A DNA stretch of 64,000 nucleotides from contig OX637296.1 in the NCBI GenBank assembly GCA_951799445.1, positions 62,001 through 126,000 of the forward strand, given 5' to 3'. The first letter of the stretch is position 1. Every line of letters starts with the position of its first letter. The notes below the pieces were generated by a model. It ran no database searches, was not told where the DNA came from, and saw only the letters and a program-made list of their open reading frames with translations. Source of the DNA: Pseudisothecium myosuroides. Its lineage: Eukaryota; Streptophyta; Bryopsida; Hypnales; Lembophyllaceae. The translations under genes were made by a program, and so were the position numbers. This document shows, piece by piece, positions 47,841 through 58,989 of the stretch.

Positions 47841-48071
47841 CATCTATGTCCTTGTTGTAAGAAAACTAGTCGGTGAAAATCACCATGGCTTGCACCTAGT
47901 ATGATCATTCAAAAGAAACTTAAAAACTAAGGAAGTAGGAGAAGGTGCAATTGAAGCGCTCATGACAATACTATGTGAAAACTTCAGTGAATGATAAACT
48001 CCCGGTGGTTTGCTGGCTGGCAATGATGGCATGGGTATTGTTGTGATGGAAGATATATCCCCTCTAGTATC

Positions 48072-48845
48072 TCAAATTTGTTGCAAGAGTCTATTCACTT
48101 CTCCCATAGAAGGTTGAGGCTTGGAATCAGGAAGGCAACAAAAGAGTCCTAATTGAAGCAAACTAACAACCATCGATGTTTGAATTCCCAAGTCCACATT
48201 CGCATCTATTGATCTACATGCAGTGTTGCTATTCAAATCGTAAGAGTTTGATGGTAAGTAAGGAACTTGTGTTGCATATGTGGTTTCATCAAAAAGAGAT
48301 ATGGACACACTTGATGGTTGAAAAGCCTTAGCAGATTCCTTTGAAGCTTTGCTTGTGTATGGTAACTCAAGAGCCATATATGTAGCCAAATGTGCTTGTT
48401 GCCAAAGTGGTCTTGTCCAACTTGTAGTGATCCATCAATCAAGCAAGTCCAAATTCTCCCACATAGGCTTTGAAATTTGCATCCAAGAATACATTATTAG
48501 ACTTGATGTCTCTTCGGATGTCTCAGTGCAAAATACAACTTAAGCAATCCTCATGCAAGTATTCTAGGACTGCACTCACCCCTTCAAGAATGAAATGCCA
48601 CCCTTTTCAATGTTACTTGTTAGCTACCATTTTATGGAGCTGTTGATTGAGAGTTCCATTGGACATGTATTCATACACCAATAATACTTTACCTTTTTCT
48701 TAATACCATCCGGTCAACCACACCGCATTTTGATGTCGAATGTGGCCAAGACTTGGCATGAAAGAGGAATTCCGCTTGTTTGGATTTTGAAATTGATATT
48801 GATTTGCTTTATAGCAACCAAAACACCACCACCTGGGTCAAACAT
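48072..48845 (-). pseudogene. Lectin-receptor-like kinase domain pseudogene
   Basis: Reading the minus strand with frame changes gives the kinase subdomains in order: VAIKQ (catalytic Lys), SLGHIRHQNAVWLTGW, LLVYEYMSNGTLNQQLH, VLEYLHEDC, ILH-stop-DIRRDIKSNNVFLDANF (catalytic loop, with the HRD Arg codon CGA turned into TGA), VGEFGLA (DFG Asp changed to Glu, followed by a TGA), TFGYI and, at the 3' end, LFCCLPDSKPQPSMGEVNRL. The GW(C) after RH-N--L is typical of L-type lectin receptor kinases. There is no lectin or membrane part nearby, so this is a kinase-only relic. It lies between MITE copies 1 and 2. Confidence 0.85.
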
Positions 48846-49058
48846 GAATTCTATTAGTCAAGCATTTTTTTCAAATAATTGAATTAACTTAGTGAGGTCT
48901 TAGGATGATTGATTATGGAGACGTAAGACACCATATAGAAAATGCATTTTAGGATGAGGTCTACTTTAACCTATTTGGAAGGAGCCTTTTGTGTGCCTCT
49001 AATTTTCTTTAATCACAAGTCCTCCAATTTTTTCAAAGAGACGGAGTGCCTGTATATG

Positions 49059-49237
49059 GAAAATCTCATTAAAATGGTTGTCATTCCGCAACTTTGGCAC
49101 TTTTATAGTTTAGACCAAGTGGTCTGAAATCTATACCAGTCCTAGATGGTTTAGATTGCACGTTCTAAAATCTAGATAGTTTAGACCGTGTGATTTCAAA
49201 ATGGTGTATGGAATACCACCATTTTAATGAAATTCCC
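49059..49237. repeat. MITE copy 2 (AATTTCRTTAAAATGG family)
   Basis: The left end GGAAAATCTCATTAAAATGG and the reverse complement of the right end, GGGAATTTCATTAAAATGGT, enclose 179 bp. The interior shares TAGTTTAGACC and TGAAATCTA words with copy 1. Confidence 0.7.
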
Positions 49238-49666
49238 TTTGTATGCATAATGGACTGCTAAATGGCCATCAGTTCTCCCATCGCACCACACCTAAACCTA
49301 AAATGGATCAAGAGAAAGTGTAATTTCACTGAAACGCCTGCTCTCACTTTCCAAAGAGTCTTTGTAAACAAGTCCTCATCCAACAAGTCCGAGCAGATTT
49401 CTCTCATCAAACTTCTCAGTAGCCTAGTTTGCGGAGCTCATTATACGAGAACACGTGTGGTCAAACGCTGGAGTAGCCCAATGCCACGTAACTGGTGGAC
49501 GGCGTTGCAAGTGAATATATAGATATCACCAAGGCCGCCTAGAACTCCTCCTGTAGTAAGTTATACCAACCCCTGTTCTCGACTTCCAATAGTGAAGCAT
49601 CATTTGGAGCTTCGACTCTGATATCTCGGTGCTGAAGAAGCTCCAAGACCAACAAGAGCTCATAAC

Positions 49667-49814
49667 GTGAATTTCATTAAAATGGCGGCATTCCAGAACT
49701 TTGGCGGGTTTACATCTATACCTGTCCTATACCTGTCGTATTACCTGTCCTATTACCTGTCCTAGATGTTCAGACAAAGTGGCGGATTTCATATGCCATT
49801 TTAACGAAATTGAC
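49667..49814. repeat. MITE copy 3 (AATTTCRTTAAAATGG family)
   Basis: GTGAATTTCATTAAAATGGC and the reverse complement of the right end, GTCAATTTCGTTAAAATGGC, match at 18 of 20 positions over 148 bp. The interior (49717-49770) contains four 14-15 bp tandem units of the type TACCTGTCCTAT. Confidence 0.75.
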
Positions 49815-49974
49815 GTTTCATGCTCTTCCATGTGGTTGACAGACGTCGGAGCTTCCCCAGAACATGACCACCACCTCATCTCCGATCGATTTAGGAAATT
49901 CGCAATTGGAAATGAGCAGCAGAGGGTTTGACTTTCGGTGTCTGAGATGAGCTCGTGAAAAATCAATCCAAGCC

Positions 49975-50463
49975 GTGAAAGTTCTCCCATTGGAGAAATA
50001 TAATACGTGGAATGCTCATTATTGCCACAATTTGTGTGTGACTGCGTGCATGCTTAGCTTCGATGTCATATTCGTAGGCAATGCATGTTTCTGGCATGGC
50101 CACCCTGATGGAGTTGTTGCTGGGCTGCTAGCTTGTGGTGAATCGGACCATAATCTGTGTCAAAATGGACTTGAAATTCCAGAGGGGTCACTGCCTGGGT
50201 TCGATCGAGATCAAAACAGCTTGCAGGCCCCGATCGTTCCCACGTACTTGGGATACTACATATGCATTATGCATGGTAGCCATGGGTACGTTTTGAAGAA
50301 AGGCAAAAGACGACCCCGGTCACTCCCGTCCAAGGGATTGTTACTGTCATCCCAAGACAAGCCGTGTGTCGTGAACGTGAAGGAGAACGAGGTGCTGAAG
50401 GTAGCCACGCTAGCTCCCAGTTGCTGCATTCTGAATGCGGATAATTGGCATGGTTTCCCATAA
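49975..50463 (+). CDS. Unknown ORF, about 160 codons
   Basis: The open frame begins at a GTG; the first in-frame ATG is at about 50050 (MLSFDVIFVGNACFWHG). It is Gly/His/Cys-rich early (HPDGVVAGLLACGESDHN) and basic in the middle (LKKGKRRPRSLPSKG), ending LNADNWHGFP. No domain is recognised and no introns are evident. Codon use looks protein-like, but it could be a decayed transposon gene. Confidence 0.3.
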   Translation: MKVLPLEKYNTWNAHYCHNLCVTACMLSFDVIFVGNACFWHGHPDGVVAGLLACGESDHNLCQNGLEIPEGSLPGFDRDQNSLQAPIVPTYLGYYICIMHGSHGYVLKKGKRRPRSLPSKGLLLSSQDKPCVVNVKENEVLKVATLAPSCCILNADNWHGFP

Positions 50464-50464
50464 A

Positions 50465-50800
50465 TCATCGCTCCACGTACAAAACCCTGTTGGAAGCAGG
50501 CGTCCTGGCCTTGACGTTGATGATGTAGGAACGACTGGCTAGATCGTACGCAACATCTCCAAATGCGAAGAAATCACCCTTCCCGTCAAGGAAATAAACA
50601 ACTAAATTACTTGGTCTTTCCCACTTCATTTTCACACGAGCACCTGGTAAAAATTGGACCATTCCCACTTCGTTAAACAGGAAAGTTATGGCAACATTAC
50701 CTTGAGGAAAACCATGAAATGTATACCATAAGGTAAACCACCTCATGAATACCATCTGGAAATCATTCATCAAATTGCTATTTGGGAAAGTATTGTGCAA
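50465..50800 (-). CDS. Unknown minus-strand ORF
   Basis: A 111-codon frame with VKMKWERPSNLVVYFLDGKG, DFFAFGDVAYDLASRSYI and NVKARTPASNRVLYVER before the stop. Nothing is recognised. It abuts the plus-strand ORF end to end (stops 2 bp apart), so at most one of the two is likely to be real, or both are remnants. Confidence 0.2.
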   Translation of the reverse strand: MHNTFPNSNLMNDFQMVFMRWFTLWYTFHGFPQGNVAITFLFNEVGMVQFLPGARVKMKWERPSNLVVYFLDGKGDFFAFGDVAYDLASRSYIINVKARTPASNRVLYVER

Positions 50801-50970
50801 ACACCTTCTAGTAAAGCATTAGGAAAACACACTGGGGGAAAACATAAAAGCTACACCATAAGTAAAAACATCAAGATAACCCCAACTTTGAAAGCATTTT
50901 ATAAATGCCTTGTGGTAAAACATAAAAGAAACACCCTTTGGTAAATCATCAAGATAATACCTTGTGGAAA
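50690..50970. repeat. Degenerate repeats of AAAACATAAAAG / TAAATCATCAAGATAA words
   Basis: Phrases such as GGGAAAACATAAAAGCTACACC, (G/A)GTAAAACATAAAAGAAACACC and ACATCAAGATAA recur at irregular spacing of roughly 75-85 bp. They are diverged. Confidence 0.45.
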
Positions 50971-51240
50971 TGTTCCTTGGCATTCTCATCATGTTATCAA
51001 TGTCACTAAAATCTACAAAAAAAATCTACCTACAAGCAAATCTACAAAGAAATCTGTAAACAAATCTACAAACAAACTATATACACAGCTTGGAATAGCC
51101 GTCAAAGAGCTCCACAATCACAAATCTTCTCGATCAACCTACATTACAAAGAATAAAGAAAGATGTCAAAATCACACACCATAATTCATAACAACAATTT
51201 CAACAATAATGCAAACCCAATTTAATCAAGTTCAAAACGT

Positions 51241-52311
51241 TCAAAGAAATAACAAAAATGTACCATGCATGAGAAATTTGCCCACACTCCTCACGGCCTC
51301 CTCATCAGTCATACCATTGATGTTTGTGAAAATGTTTTTCTTCCCCAATATATTTTCCTGCTTCATAAACATCATAATCTTGGAGTACATATCGTCCACA
51401 TCATCATAACCAACACTCTCCATGATCAATTTCTCAACAAGAGATAGTGGCAACACCATCTTTGAATGTTGAGGTGGCGGTGGTGCTCTAGACTTTCTGC
51501 CACAAATTCGCTTTGAAGCCCTAAGTCCCGGTTGCTGGACAACAACAATAGGGCAATTGAATTAATATTTTTAGCTTCCTATTTCAATTTAACTAATTTT
51601 AAGAAATTTTAATCAAACATTGTGCACAAAAATAATGTGAAACTTAAATTAACTCAAGCACATACCTGCTGCCTAATAGTGTTGTGTTCCGCTTCTTCAT
51701 CGTAATCTTGCAATTCTGTTTCTATTTCGTTTAATGGCTCTTGTGATGGAACAACCTGCATGCAACATGATAATGTCAATCACCAGTTCACTATTTGATT
51801 GAATTTGCAAACCTCTATTTGAAAGCATCAAAAAGGATATATCACAATAACCTGTAGATGGGATGATGTAGCAACCACCAAATCACCACTCGATCCAGGT
51901 ACAGCTTGCTCATCAGTTGTTTCCACTTCCATTCTACTTCCACTTTCAATTGTCTCAACGTGCACAGATAAAAAAGTACATCAGTCAACATCAGTCACCA
52001 CAATAACTCCCCCAAATCAAATTGCTGCCCTATACTAACTGCTCATAATAAAATATTCAAAAGTAACTAACCTCGTGGTCACTTTCGTGCTTCAACTTCA
52101 ACTTCCTTCTTGCGTAGTGTAGCATCTCCTTGATAAGTTCGTAAATTTCCTTGGATTGCAGTTTGTGTGTAGTTGATCCAAAATTAAGCGCTGCGAACTC
52201 TGACTTCTTGTCATCAATGAAAGATTTCAATGCAGTAGAAACCTCAGAATCTCTAAGTGAGTGGAAGTTCGGAGGTGGTGGAGTGCAGAAGGGGACTTGG
52301 TGGTCGTTCAC
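51241..52311 (-). CDS. Unrecognised multi-exon plant gene, open throughout
   Basis: Four minus-strand exons with consensus borders all join in phase 0: from about 52311 to 52072 (SLRDSEVSTALKSFIDDKKS to KHESDHE|GTTAGT), 51953-51852 (TIESGSRMEVETTDEQAVPG to SSHLQ|GTTATT), 51755-51666 (VVPSQEPLNEIETELQDYDE to IRQQ|GTATGT) and 51534 to about 51241 (QPGLRASKRICGRKSRAPPP, then MVLPLSLVEKLIMESVGYDD). No stop interrupts the joined frame. The protein is acidic with one basic RASKRICGRKSR segment (possible nuclear localisation). The initiator is not clear: the frame is open upstream of 52311 without an ATG. Family not recognised; a low-expressed host gene or a transposon gene are both possible. Confidence 0.45.
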
Positions 52312-54900
52312 GTAAGCAGGAAGAGAAAGAGTGATTGGGAGTCTAGAAGTCTTGTGTGCCGGGGAAGTGGAGGCTTGTGCATGTGGCAGCTACGAGCCCC
52401 TCTTTGTTTGGTTGGTCTTTTTAAATTTATTTAAATCTTTAATTTTAAATTTTTAAAACTTTCAGCTTCTTCTTTTTCTTTTTCTTTTTCTTGTTTTTCT
52501 TGTTTTTCTGCTTTGCTTGTCTTTGCCTGAGTGCCATTAAGCTTTAAGTGAATGAGCAGAGGTTGGAAGGTGGGTCCATCGGTTCTCCAAAACAGCCACA
52601 CCTAGAAAACTAATGTCACCAAAAATTTATTTTGGTGATATTTCAAAAGCGCACTAATTCAGAGTACCGGTAGTATGCCTTCCATAAATTAGTGTCACAT
52701 ACACCATTAGGACAAACCATTAGGACAAATCAATGTAGCACCTACTACTTGTGATTGTGAGGTCTCTAGTTCCAAGTGTTGAAACTCCTACATGCTCAAC
52801 TTACAAATTGTAAACTAAACTTTGTAAAATGTACAATAAAAAAAAAACTCCTCCAACTAGGAAAAAAGGTTAAAAAATTTTATTTACCAAATATGGAAAA
52901 TTTGAGTTCAAATTTCAACTTCCAAGCTTCCCAAGTAGCTAGAATAGGTTAGGAAGTATTAAATTAACTAACCACATAAGCAAGGGCAAGCATTTACCGG
53001 GAGACTCGAGCAGGGTGAAGCCTTGAAGTTCAAGCCCCACCGTTTTTTCATTCTAGAGATCCAGAACTATGTCACTTCTCACTAAAAATTATCTAAATTT
53101 TAGTAGCCAAGTTGACCCCACGTTTTGTCATTTGTGATTTTTTTCACTCACCCCATTTTTTATCGCTATTTTAGGGAATGAAAAACGACGGGGTTCATAG
53201 TAGTGCATGCATGTTGATACTCTGAAATTGTTGGTCCCAATGTTCACAAAATTTATACCCAAAAACACCATAGCTTCAAAAATGCAAACAATGCAAACAC
53301 TGGTATCAATGAGTTTAACTTTGAATTTTCAGAAGCTTGTACTGTATGAATTAAATCCCATTAAGGTATGTTCACACTTAGTGTTTAAGGTGTTGTTTGG
53401 AATGTGAATCTAGTCCAAAGTAGGTCTGAATTTGTTCCGAAGAACCTCAATAACAACAGAACACACCTTTCCTTCCTGCTCTGCTCAGTGAGTCTGTCCC
53501 CCCTTCCTTCCTTCCTTCAAATGAAGAGGCCGTTGCCAAGCTCAGTGTCGTGAGGCCGCCACAAGCATTCTTTGTACAGACACAGTCCACACATGCCCTG
53601 AGCATGCTGGAAGCACCATTGCCACAAGCCTCGAGGAGTCCACAGCATGGCAAACAAAATTCAAGTCGCACTGATTAGCCTCAATGGACGACTCCGATCT
53701 ATCTTATCAGTATTATTAGTCGCATTTAGTAATCTTGCGGAATTAGCGGAATTAGTACAATACAGTAATATTGTAAACTTGCTCTGATAAATTAGAGTCA
53801 TGTGCACTAATTGTATCAATTATAGTACATTGAGTATAAGTGATGCTAATTTATATTACAACTTCTTTAAAATAATAGCCCAGGATTGGGTTCAAGTCCC
53901 CATTCTCAGGAATTTCAAAAGAACTTCTTGGATGTGTATGTATGGGATTGGGACTAGTGTGGGACTAGGCAATCACTTTAGAGAGGTCATTGCTTTATAG
54001 AAGTTCACCTTAGAGTAGTTCTAATGTACCAAAGTCACAATACTAACCTCGCATGAAGGCAAGATTTGACATAAATTAAGTCATTTTTGTAAAAGAGTGT
54101 CACATGTCATCTTGTGAATGGTATGAGGTGACATAGACCCCTAAGAATCTGACATGAAAATTCACTTTCAACACTAGAGTGCCAAATTGAACCTTCATGT
54201 ACAATATTTAAATTTAAATTTAGTGCATGTTAAGATATTAATGTATTACATTGATTTCCACTTAAAATAATAAGATTGTAGCAACATTAATTTTGTACCC
54301 TCACTAATGGGGTAAAACAATGTCAGCCGATACAAATAATTTGCACACAATCATGTGAACACATGTACACATGTGAAATCTCCACGTCATATTCTAAATT
54401 GATGATGAGATACTAGGATTCAATAGGTATAGAATTTCAGCTTTTAGAGTCACTGTGGAAACTTGTTAAAAGGAATCCGTTGCACATCGTCATTTTTCCT
54501 CACAACAATTATAGAGATATGCTACAGAGACTTAGAGTTTCGGTTTAGGGTCCCACAACTTTCAAATGCATCAGAGGCAGATGAGCAACAAAGCGCAAAT
54601 TTCAAGTCTTGAAGTTCATGTAGATACTAAAATGCTTAAATCTAGAGTAAAAACCTGGAGGCAATCTGAGTTAAAATGCAAGTACATACAAGTGAATATA
54701 TGAGCAGAGCTTCCATAAATTGGGAAATGTCCACGAGACTGTCTTCCAACGAATCATAACGTAGCCTCTTCAGTGCTACACAATTCAGCCTCTGGTTACC
54801 CAAAGAAGAGCTCCAAAAAATCACAATCACTAATGAAGTATCCAATCTAAAATCAACGTCTGGTTAACCACCCGCTGTGAAGGAACAAATCAATCTGTCA
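52312..54900. other. Intergenic, no recognisable gene
   Basis: There are C/T simple repeats (CTTTTTCTTTTTCTTTTTC near 52,470) and AT-rich stretches. Short frames only, such as 53447-53671 on the minus strand, with no motif. Confidence 0.4.
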
Positions 54901-54901
54901 A

Positions 54902-57900
54902 TTATACAACAAAAATATTTGAAGAAGCTTTGAACTTTCGCTTCTGCTTCGGACTTGCTTCGAGGACAATAGCGTAGGTATCATCTTCTTCACATGTGAG
55001 CCAACTGGCGGCTTCAGGGTTTTTCAGCAACAACTTGGAGGTCAGGTAACCTGCAATTGACCACGTTTGATACAGACGTGCCTGCTTTCCAATAAAGCGG
55101 CCTTTCTTCGTGTCGTAGTATTCAGGCCACCTGTCTCGTGATAGACGTTTCTCTCCAATTTCGACGGCTCTCTGGGCAAGGTCGGGACGGTTCATCTTAA
55201 TGCAAGCCACCGTGAACTGCCACAGGAGAGTGGGCCATGAGCCTCCATTGTGGTAAGACCAAGCTCTGCACAACAATAACAAGGAGATTAGGATTGGTTA
55301 CCGCTGCTCTGCATACAGATTTGACACATCGAAATTTTGAAAAAAAGAATTTGAATAATAAAAAATTAATCAATAAGTGCTAAAGCTAAAAACAGGAACT
55401 TAAGTTTGGAAGCTAACAGTCATTTCTAGGGACTTCAAAGCATATTTCTATTGCTCAAAACGGTGGGATATGACTTCTTCTTTCTACTCGTACATTGTGT
55501 TATGTTCCTTCAAGCTTCCTCAATGATTAAATCAACTCCTATAGATATGGAAGTAGCTATAGTTAGGCACCATAGGAGTTGGCTGTTATATCTATAAGAT
55601 TTGAAATGAATAATTTAGAGAGTTTCAAGGTAGTAAATGCACCAATAGAAAGAATAAATCGAAACTTAAATTTTTAAGTGACAGAAATGTGTTTGGAAGT
55701 TACTATAATTGACCTTCCGCTTCCAAAGCAGACAGTCAATTTTTACCTTGAGGATTAAGTAGGTAGTGCTTGCACAAACACGAGTGAAGAGGGACAACAG
55801 AAAGAAAGGAAGGCTATTTACGTATTCTTTGGGTCAGCACCAGTGATGATGCGCCATTCATCTTTTGAGAGTGCTGGATAACAAATCTTCATCGGCATGG
55901 TCGCTACGAGGTCTTCCCACTTGGACTCCACGAGCTTCAAGATATTTTCAGATTGATTCTGGGTAGCCAAGTCGCTACAAATGGAGCACATGTTACCCAG
56001 AGTGAACCACCGGAAGTCCATATGTGCAGGTTGCAGATTTCCAATGAAATAGCCTCCGCTCTCGGGCATCCAGTCGAGCAACCACTGAGACACCTGGTCT
56101 GGGTAGATGTTGAACTTATTCACAGCTTCAATGGAATATTCCTCCGTCTTGTACCGATAGATCTCATTCAACTTGAGGATGTCCAATCAATAGTACTCTT
56201 GAATGTGGAAAGACAACGCCGCCAGCCTCGAGTTTATTTGCCGGAGCAGATCTTGAGCCCCATCCTCTGGCAAGAGAATCTCCCGAGCACATCGCAACGC
56301 TTGATAAAAGAGGGCCTGCACAGTGTGGCAAATTGAAATTTCATAAGGCCACAAATTAAGTGTATCCACAAGTGGGCAACACTTTTCTGTCTATTTAGTG
56401 TGGTTTCCAACGAAGGTGGGTACCCTATCTGTCATTTAAACAAAAGCGTAAATAGATTTGTAATCAAATCAATAAATTCAAATCAAGTGCGTGAAAGATG
56501 ATAACCGAACTAAGAAAATAGTTCAAAATAAATTATAGTCTTCTACGCTATTGTCCCCTACCAGCGTAGGGCAAAAGTAAATAACAAAACAGCAGCCGGT
56601 CCAAGGAATAAAGACAAGAACATATGAAAGAAAAAGAACTACACTTAATAGGAATATTAAGGGGACCAACATATGAAAGAAAAAGAACTACACTCAATAG
56701 GAATATTAAGGGGACCAAAAAATTAAAGGGACTTATTGTAGAGAACTGTAGATGTTTGAAACATGATGTATAGCCCCCGGACACTTCAATAACTATTATG
56801 TACATCAAAGGTAGATATTTATATAGTGTGTAATGTCGATTAATTAGTATGGGTCCCCTTAAAATCCCTATTCAGTGTAGATATAGAGTGCATCAGTGTT
56901 TGGTAAAACGGATGATGATCACCCATATCCAATACCTGCGAGTTTTGTAGTTTGTGAACAAACCTGAATTTCAAGAGGATGCCCATGAATCCCCATGCGA
57001 CGATCGATCATACAAGAGCCATCAGTCACCAGAAGAGTGGGAAACATGTCAAAACCATCCGCTAGACAGACCTTCAGTATCATCTTTATGCCTGTCTGTA
57101 CATCCACTCTTTCCCCCACAGATTTGTCCCCTGTGCACTTGCCATATGCCCGCAGTAGAATGATCCACCAAAGACCTGTCCCAATCATAGCTTGAGTAAG
57201 CGACTTGCAAACATTGCCAAACCATTGCTAAATGAAGGTTCAAAACATTTGCTTTCAACAATGCCAAATTGAGAGGATCTCGGCAATTCCCTGAAAGGTA
57301 TCAATTCTTCATTCTGTTTTCCCAAAGTGGACAAACTTCAATAAACAAAGATTTGGAGAAAAGCGGTTGAGAGACTTCAAGAAGAGAGATCTGTGTAGCA
57401 AACTGAGTAGAGAATGTGGACAAATCAGAACAAAAACCGAGATTGAACCCCTAAAAATTTGTCAACGAACAAAACTACGGTCCTAGAACCTGTCAACAAT
57501 TTAGTCTGACACATGCAAAAGTACCCGAATCAACTGGAGCAACGCGACCAATGGCTGCCTCCCCAAAATCTGGGTCCAAAATCTCTTCAGTGCCATTCTC
57601 TTCGATGCCATCAATATACACTGTCCGGACCTTAAAACTTGCTGGCATCAACCCCTGCCCCGGGCTGTAGCAATCCACTATCTTCTCCCAGCTCTATAAA
57701 ACATATATGTGCACACTGAAATCAGCAAAATAAACCGCTTAGCTGATGCAAATTTCTAGAGCAATTATTTATGAACAGGTGAATCCCGCAGCGTTAGTTA
57801 GTTAACTGAAATGTTAAAGTCCACTCGCTAGTTGAAGCCTAATACCTCCCCATTACTTACCATCCAAGTTAGCTACACGCTCCTACTTGGTTGGTGCCGG

Positions 57901-58945
57901 AGGACTCAACTTCAAACCAATGTTATAATTTACTAATCCCAACCTTGGGAGTTAGCTGGTGGAAATCAATGTAAATTCATTGCAGGTTAGTCAGTGGGCA
58001 TTAGCTCAAATTTGCTAACTTGGACACATATGAGCAATGGACACAAATCTGGACAGATTCCAGTTAGCAAATTGGTGCCACTCAGTTGGTGTTTAGCCTA
58101 ATCAAAATCTTAAAAAAAACTACACTATTATACTATATTAACCCTGAAAAAACAAAAGCGACCAGTTCATTTGATCGTATCGTGAAAACCATAATTCAGA
58201 TTGAGACAAATTTCTTGTTACCAAAATCAGTAAATGAATCAAATGAGTCGGTTCAAAAGTAAACAAATTTCCACAAAAGAAAGTTCCCAATGTTAACCTT
58301 AAAGCTGCCCCACAAAACATAGGGCCTGGACTGCTTGCTCTTGTAGGGATCAACCTCTCTAAGGACCAAGGATTCATGATTAAAAATGACCAGCTTGATT
58401 GATCATATTGTGACAATGACAGAGTTCAAATGAAGCAAAGTCTTAAACTACCAGCATCAGTGAACATCATTGCATGCATTACTCAAAAACTAAACAAAAA
58501 ATTAAACACAAGACAGACCCCACAAGACCTACTCAAAACTGCTTTACAAAACTGCTATTCCCTCCGTCCCGAAATAAGAAATAAGTGTCCGCATTGGAAA
58601 CTCGAGTTTCTTTCAGAAGTCTTAAGTAGGTTGTACAGAGGCTTTCTTGGGCCAGACTTTTACTTAGGTTGCAATGGACACATACAATGCTCTTCATTGA
58701 TTGGGGTGATATAAAACTTGAACCCTTCTGAATTATGAATTTTACAATGTGATCAATGAATTTGATCAATAAAGAAAGCATGAGGTTCCAACAATGCGGG
58801 CACTTACTTCGCGACGGAGGGAGTATATAAAACAGAAAATTCGGCCAAAATAAGAATTAAAGAAGAGACAGCAAACAGTACCTACAGCTGCAATGTATGC
58901 AGCAGGAAATTCCGCACAATCTCCGTCTCCTTGTGAAATGGTATC
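54902..58945 (-). pseudogene. Neutral/alkaline invertase (GH100), 5'-truncated pseudogene
   Basis: Minus strand. The first surviving exon ends at 58882 and reads EIVRNFLLHTLQL-stop. Exons 57693-57525 ([20 protein letters not shown]), 57175-56964 ([33 protein letters not shown]), 56315-55822 ([32 protein letters not shown]) and 55265-54902 ([17 protein letters not shown]) follow in correct phase. Intact enzymes hydrolyse cytosolic or organellar sucrose to glucose and fructose and are about 550-660 residues; this keeps roughly the C-terminal 60%. Stops: TAG at 58882-58884, replacing the CAG of LQLQ, and TGA at 56187-56189, replacing the Trp of EYYW. Upstream of about 58,945 similarity ends and Rep-type sequence begins, so the 5' exons have been displaced. 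Confidence 0.9.
58558..58823. mobile_element. Stowaway-type MITE in an invertase intron
   Basis: The left end is TTCCCTCCGTCCCGAAATAAG, written here as TTCCCTCCGTCCC plus GAAATAAG, and the right end in reverse complement is CTCCCTCCGTCGCGAAGTAAG-like. This is the classical Stowaway (Tc1/mariner) terminus CTCCCTCCGTCCC. TA flanks both sides (58556-58557 and 58824-58825). Length is 266 bp, within the usual size. It is inside the intron between the first two surviving invertase exons. Confidence 0.9.
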
Positions 58946-58989
58946 AATATGACCTTTACTGTAATGGACCGCTACATTTTTTAAAACTA

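Noticed and set aside
53010..53035. tRNA-like B box (AAGTTCAAGCCCC), with another at about 53,890 (GGGTTCAAGTCCCC)
   Set aside because: No A box at the right distance and no cloverleaf could be drawn; possibly old SINE pieces, but unsupported.
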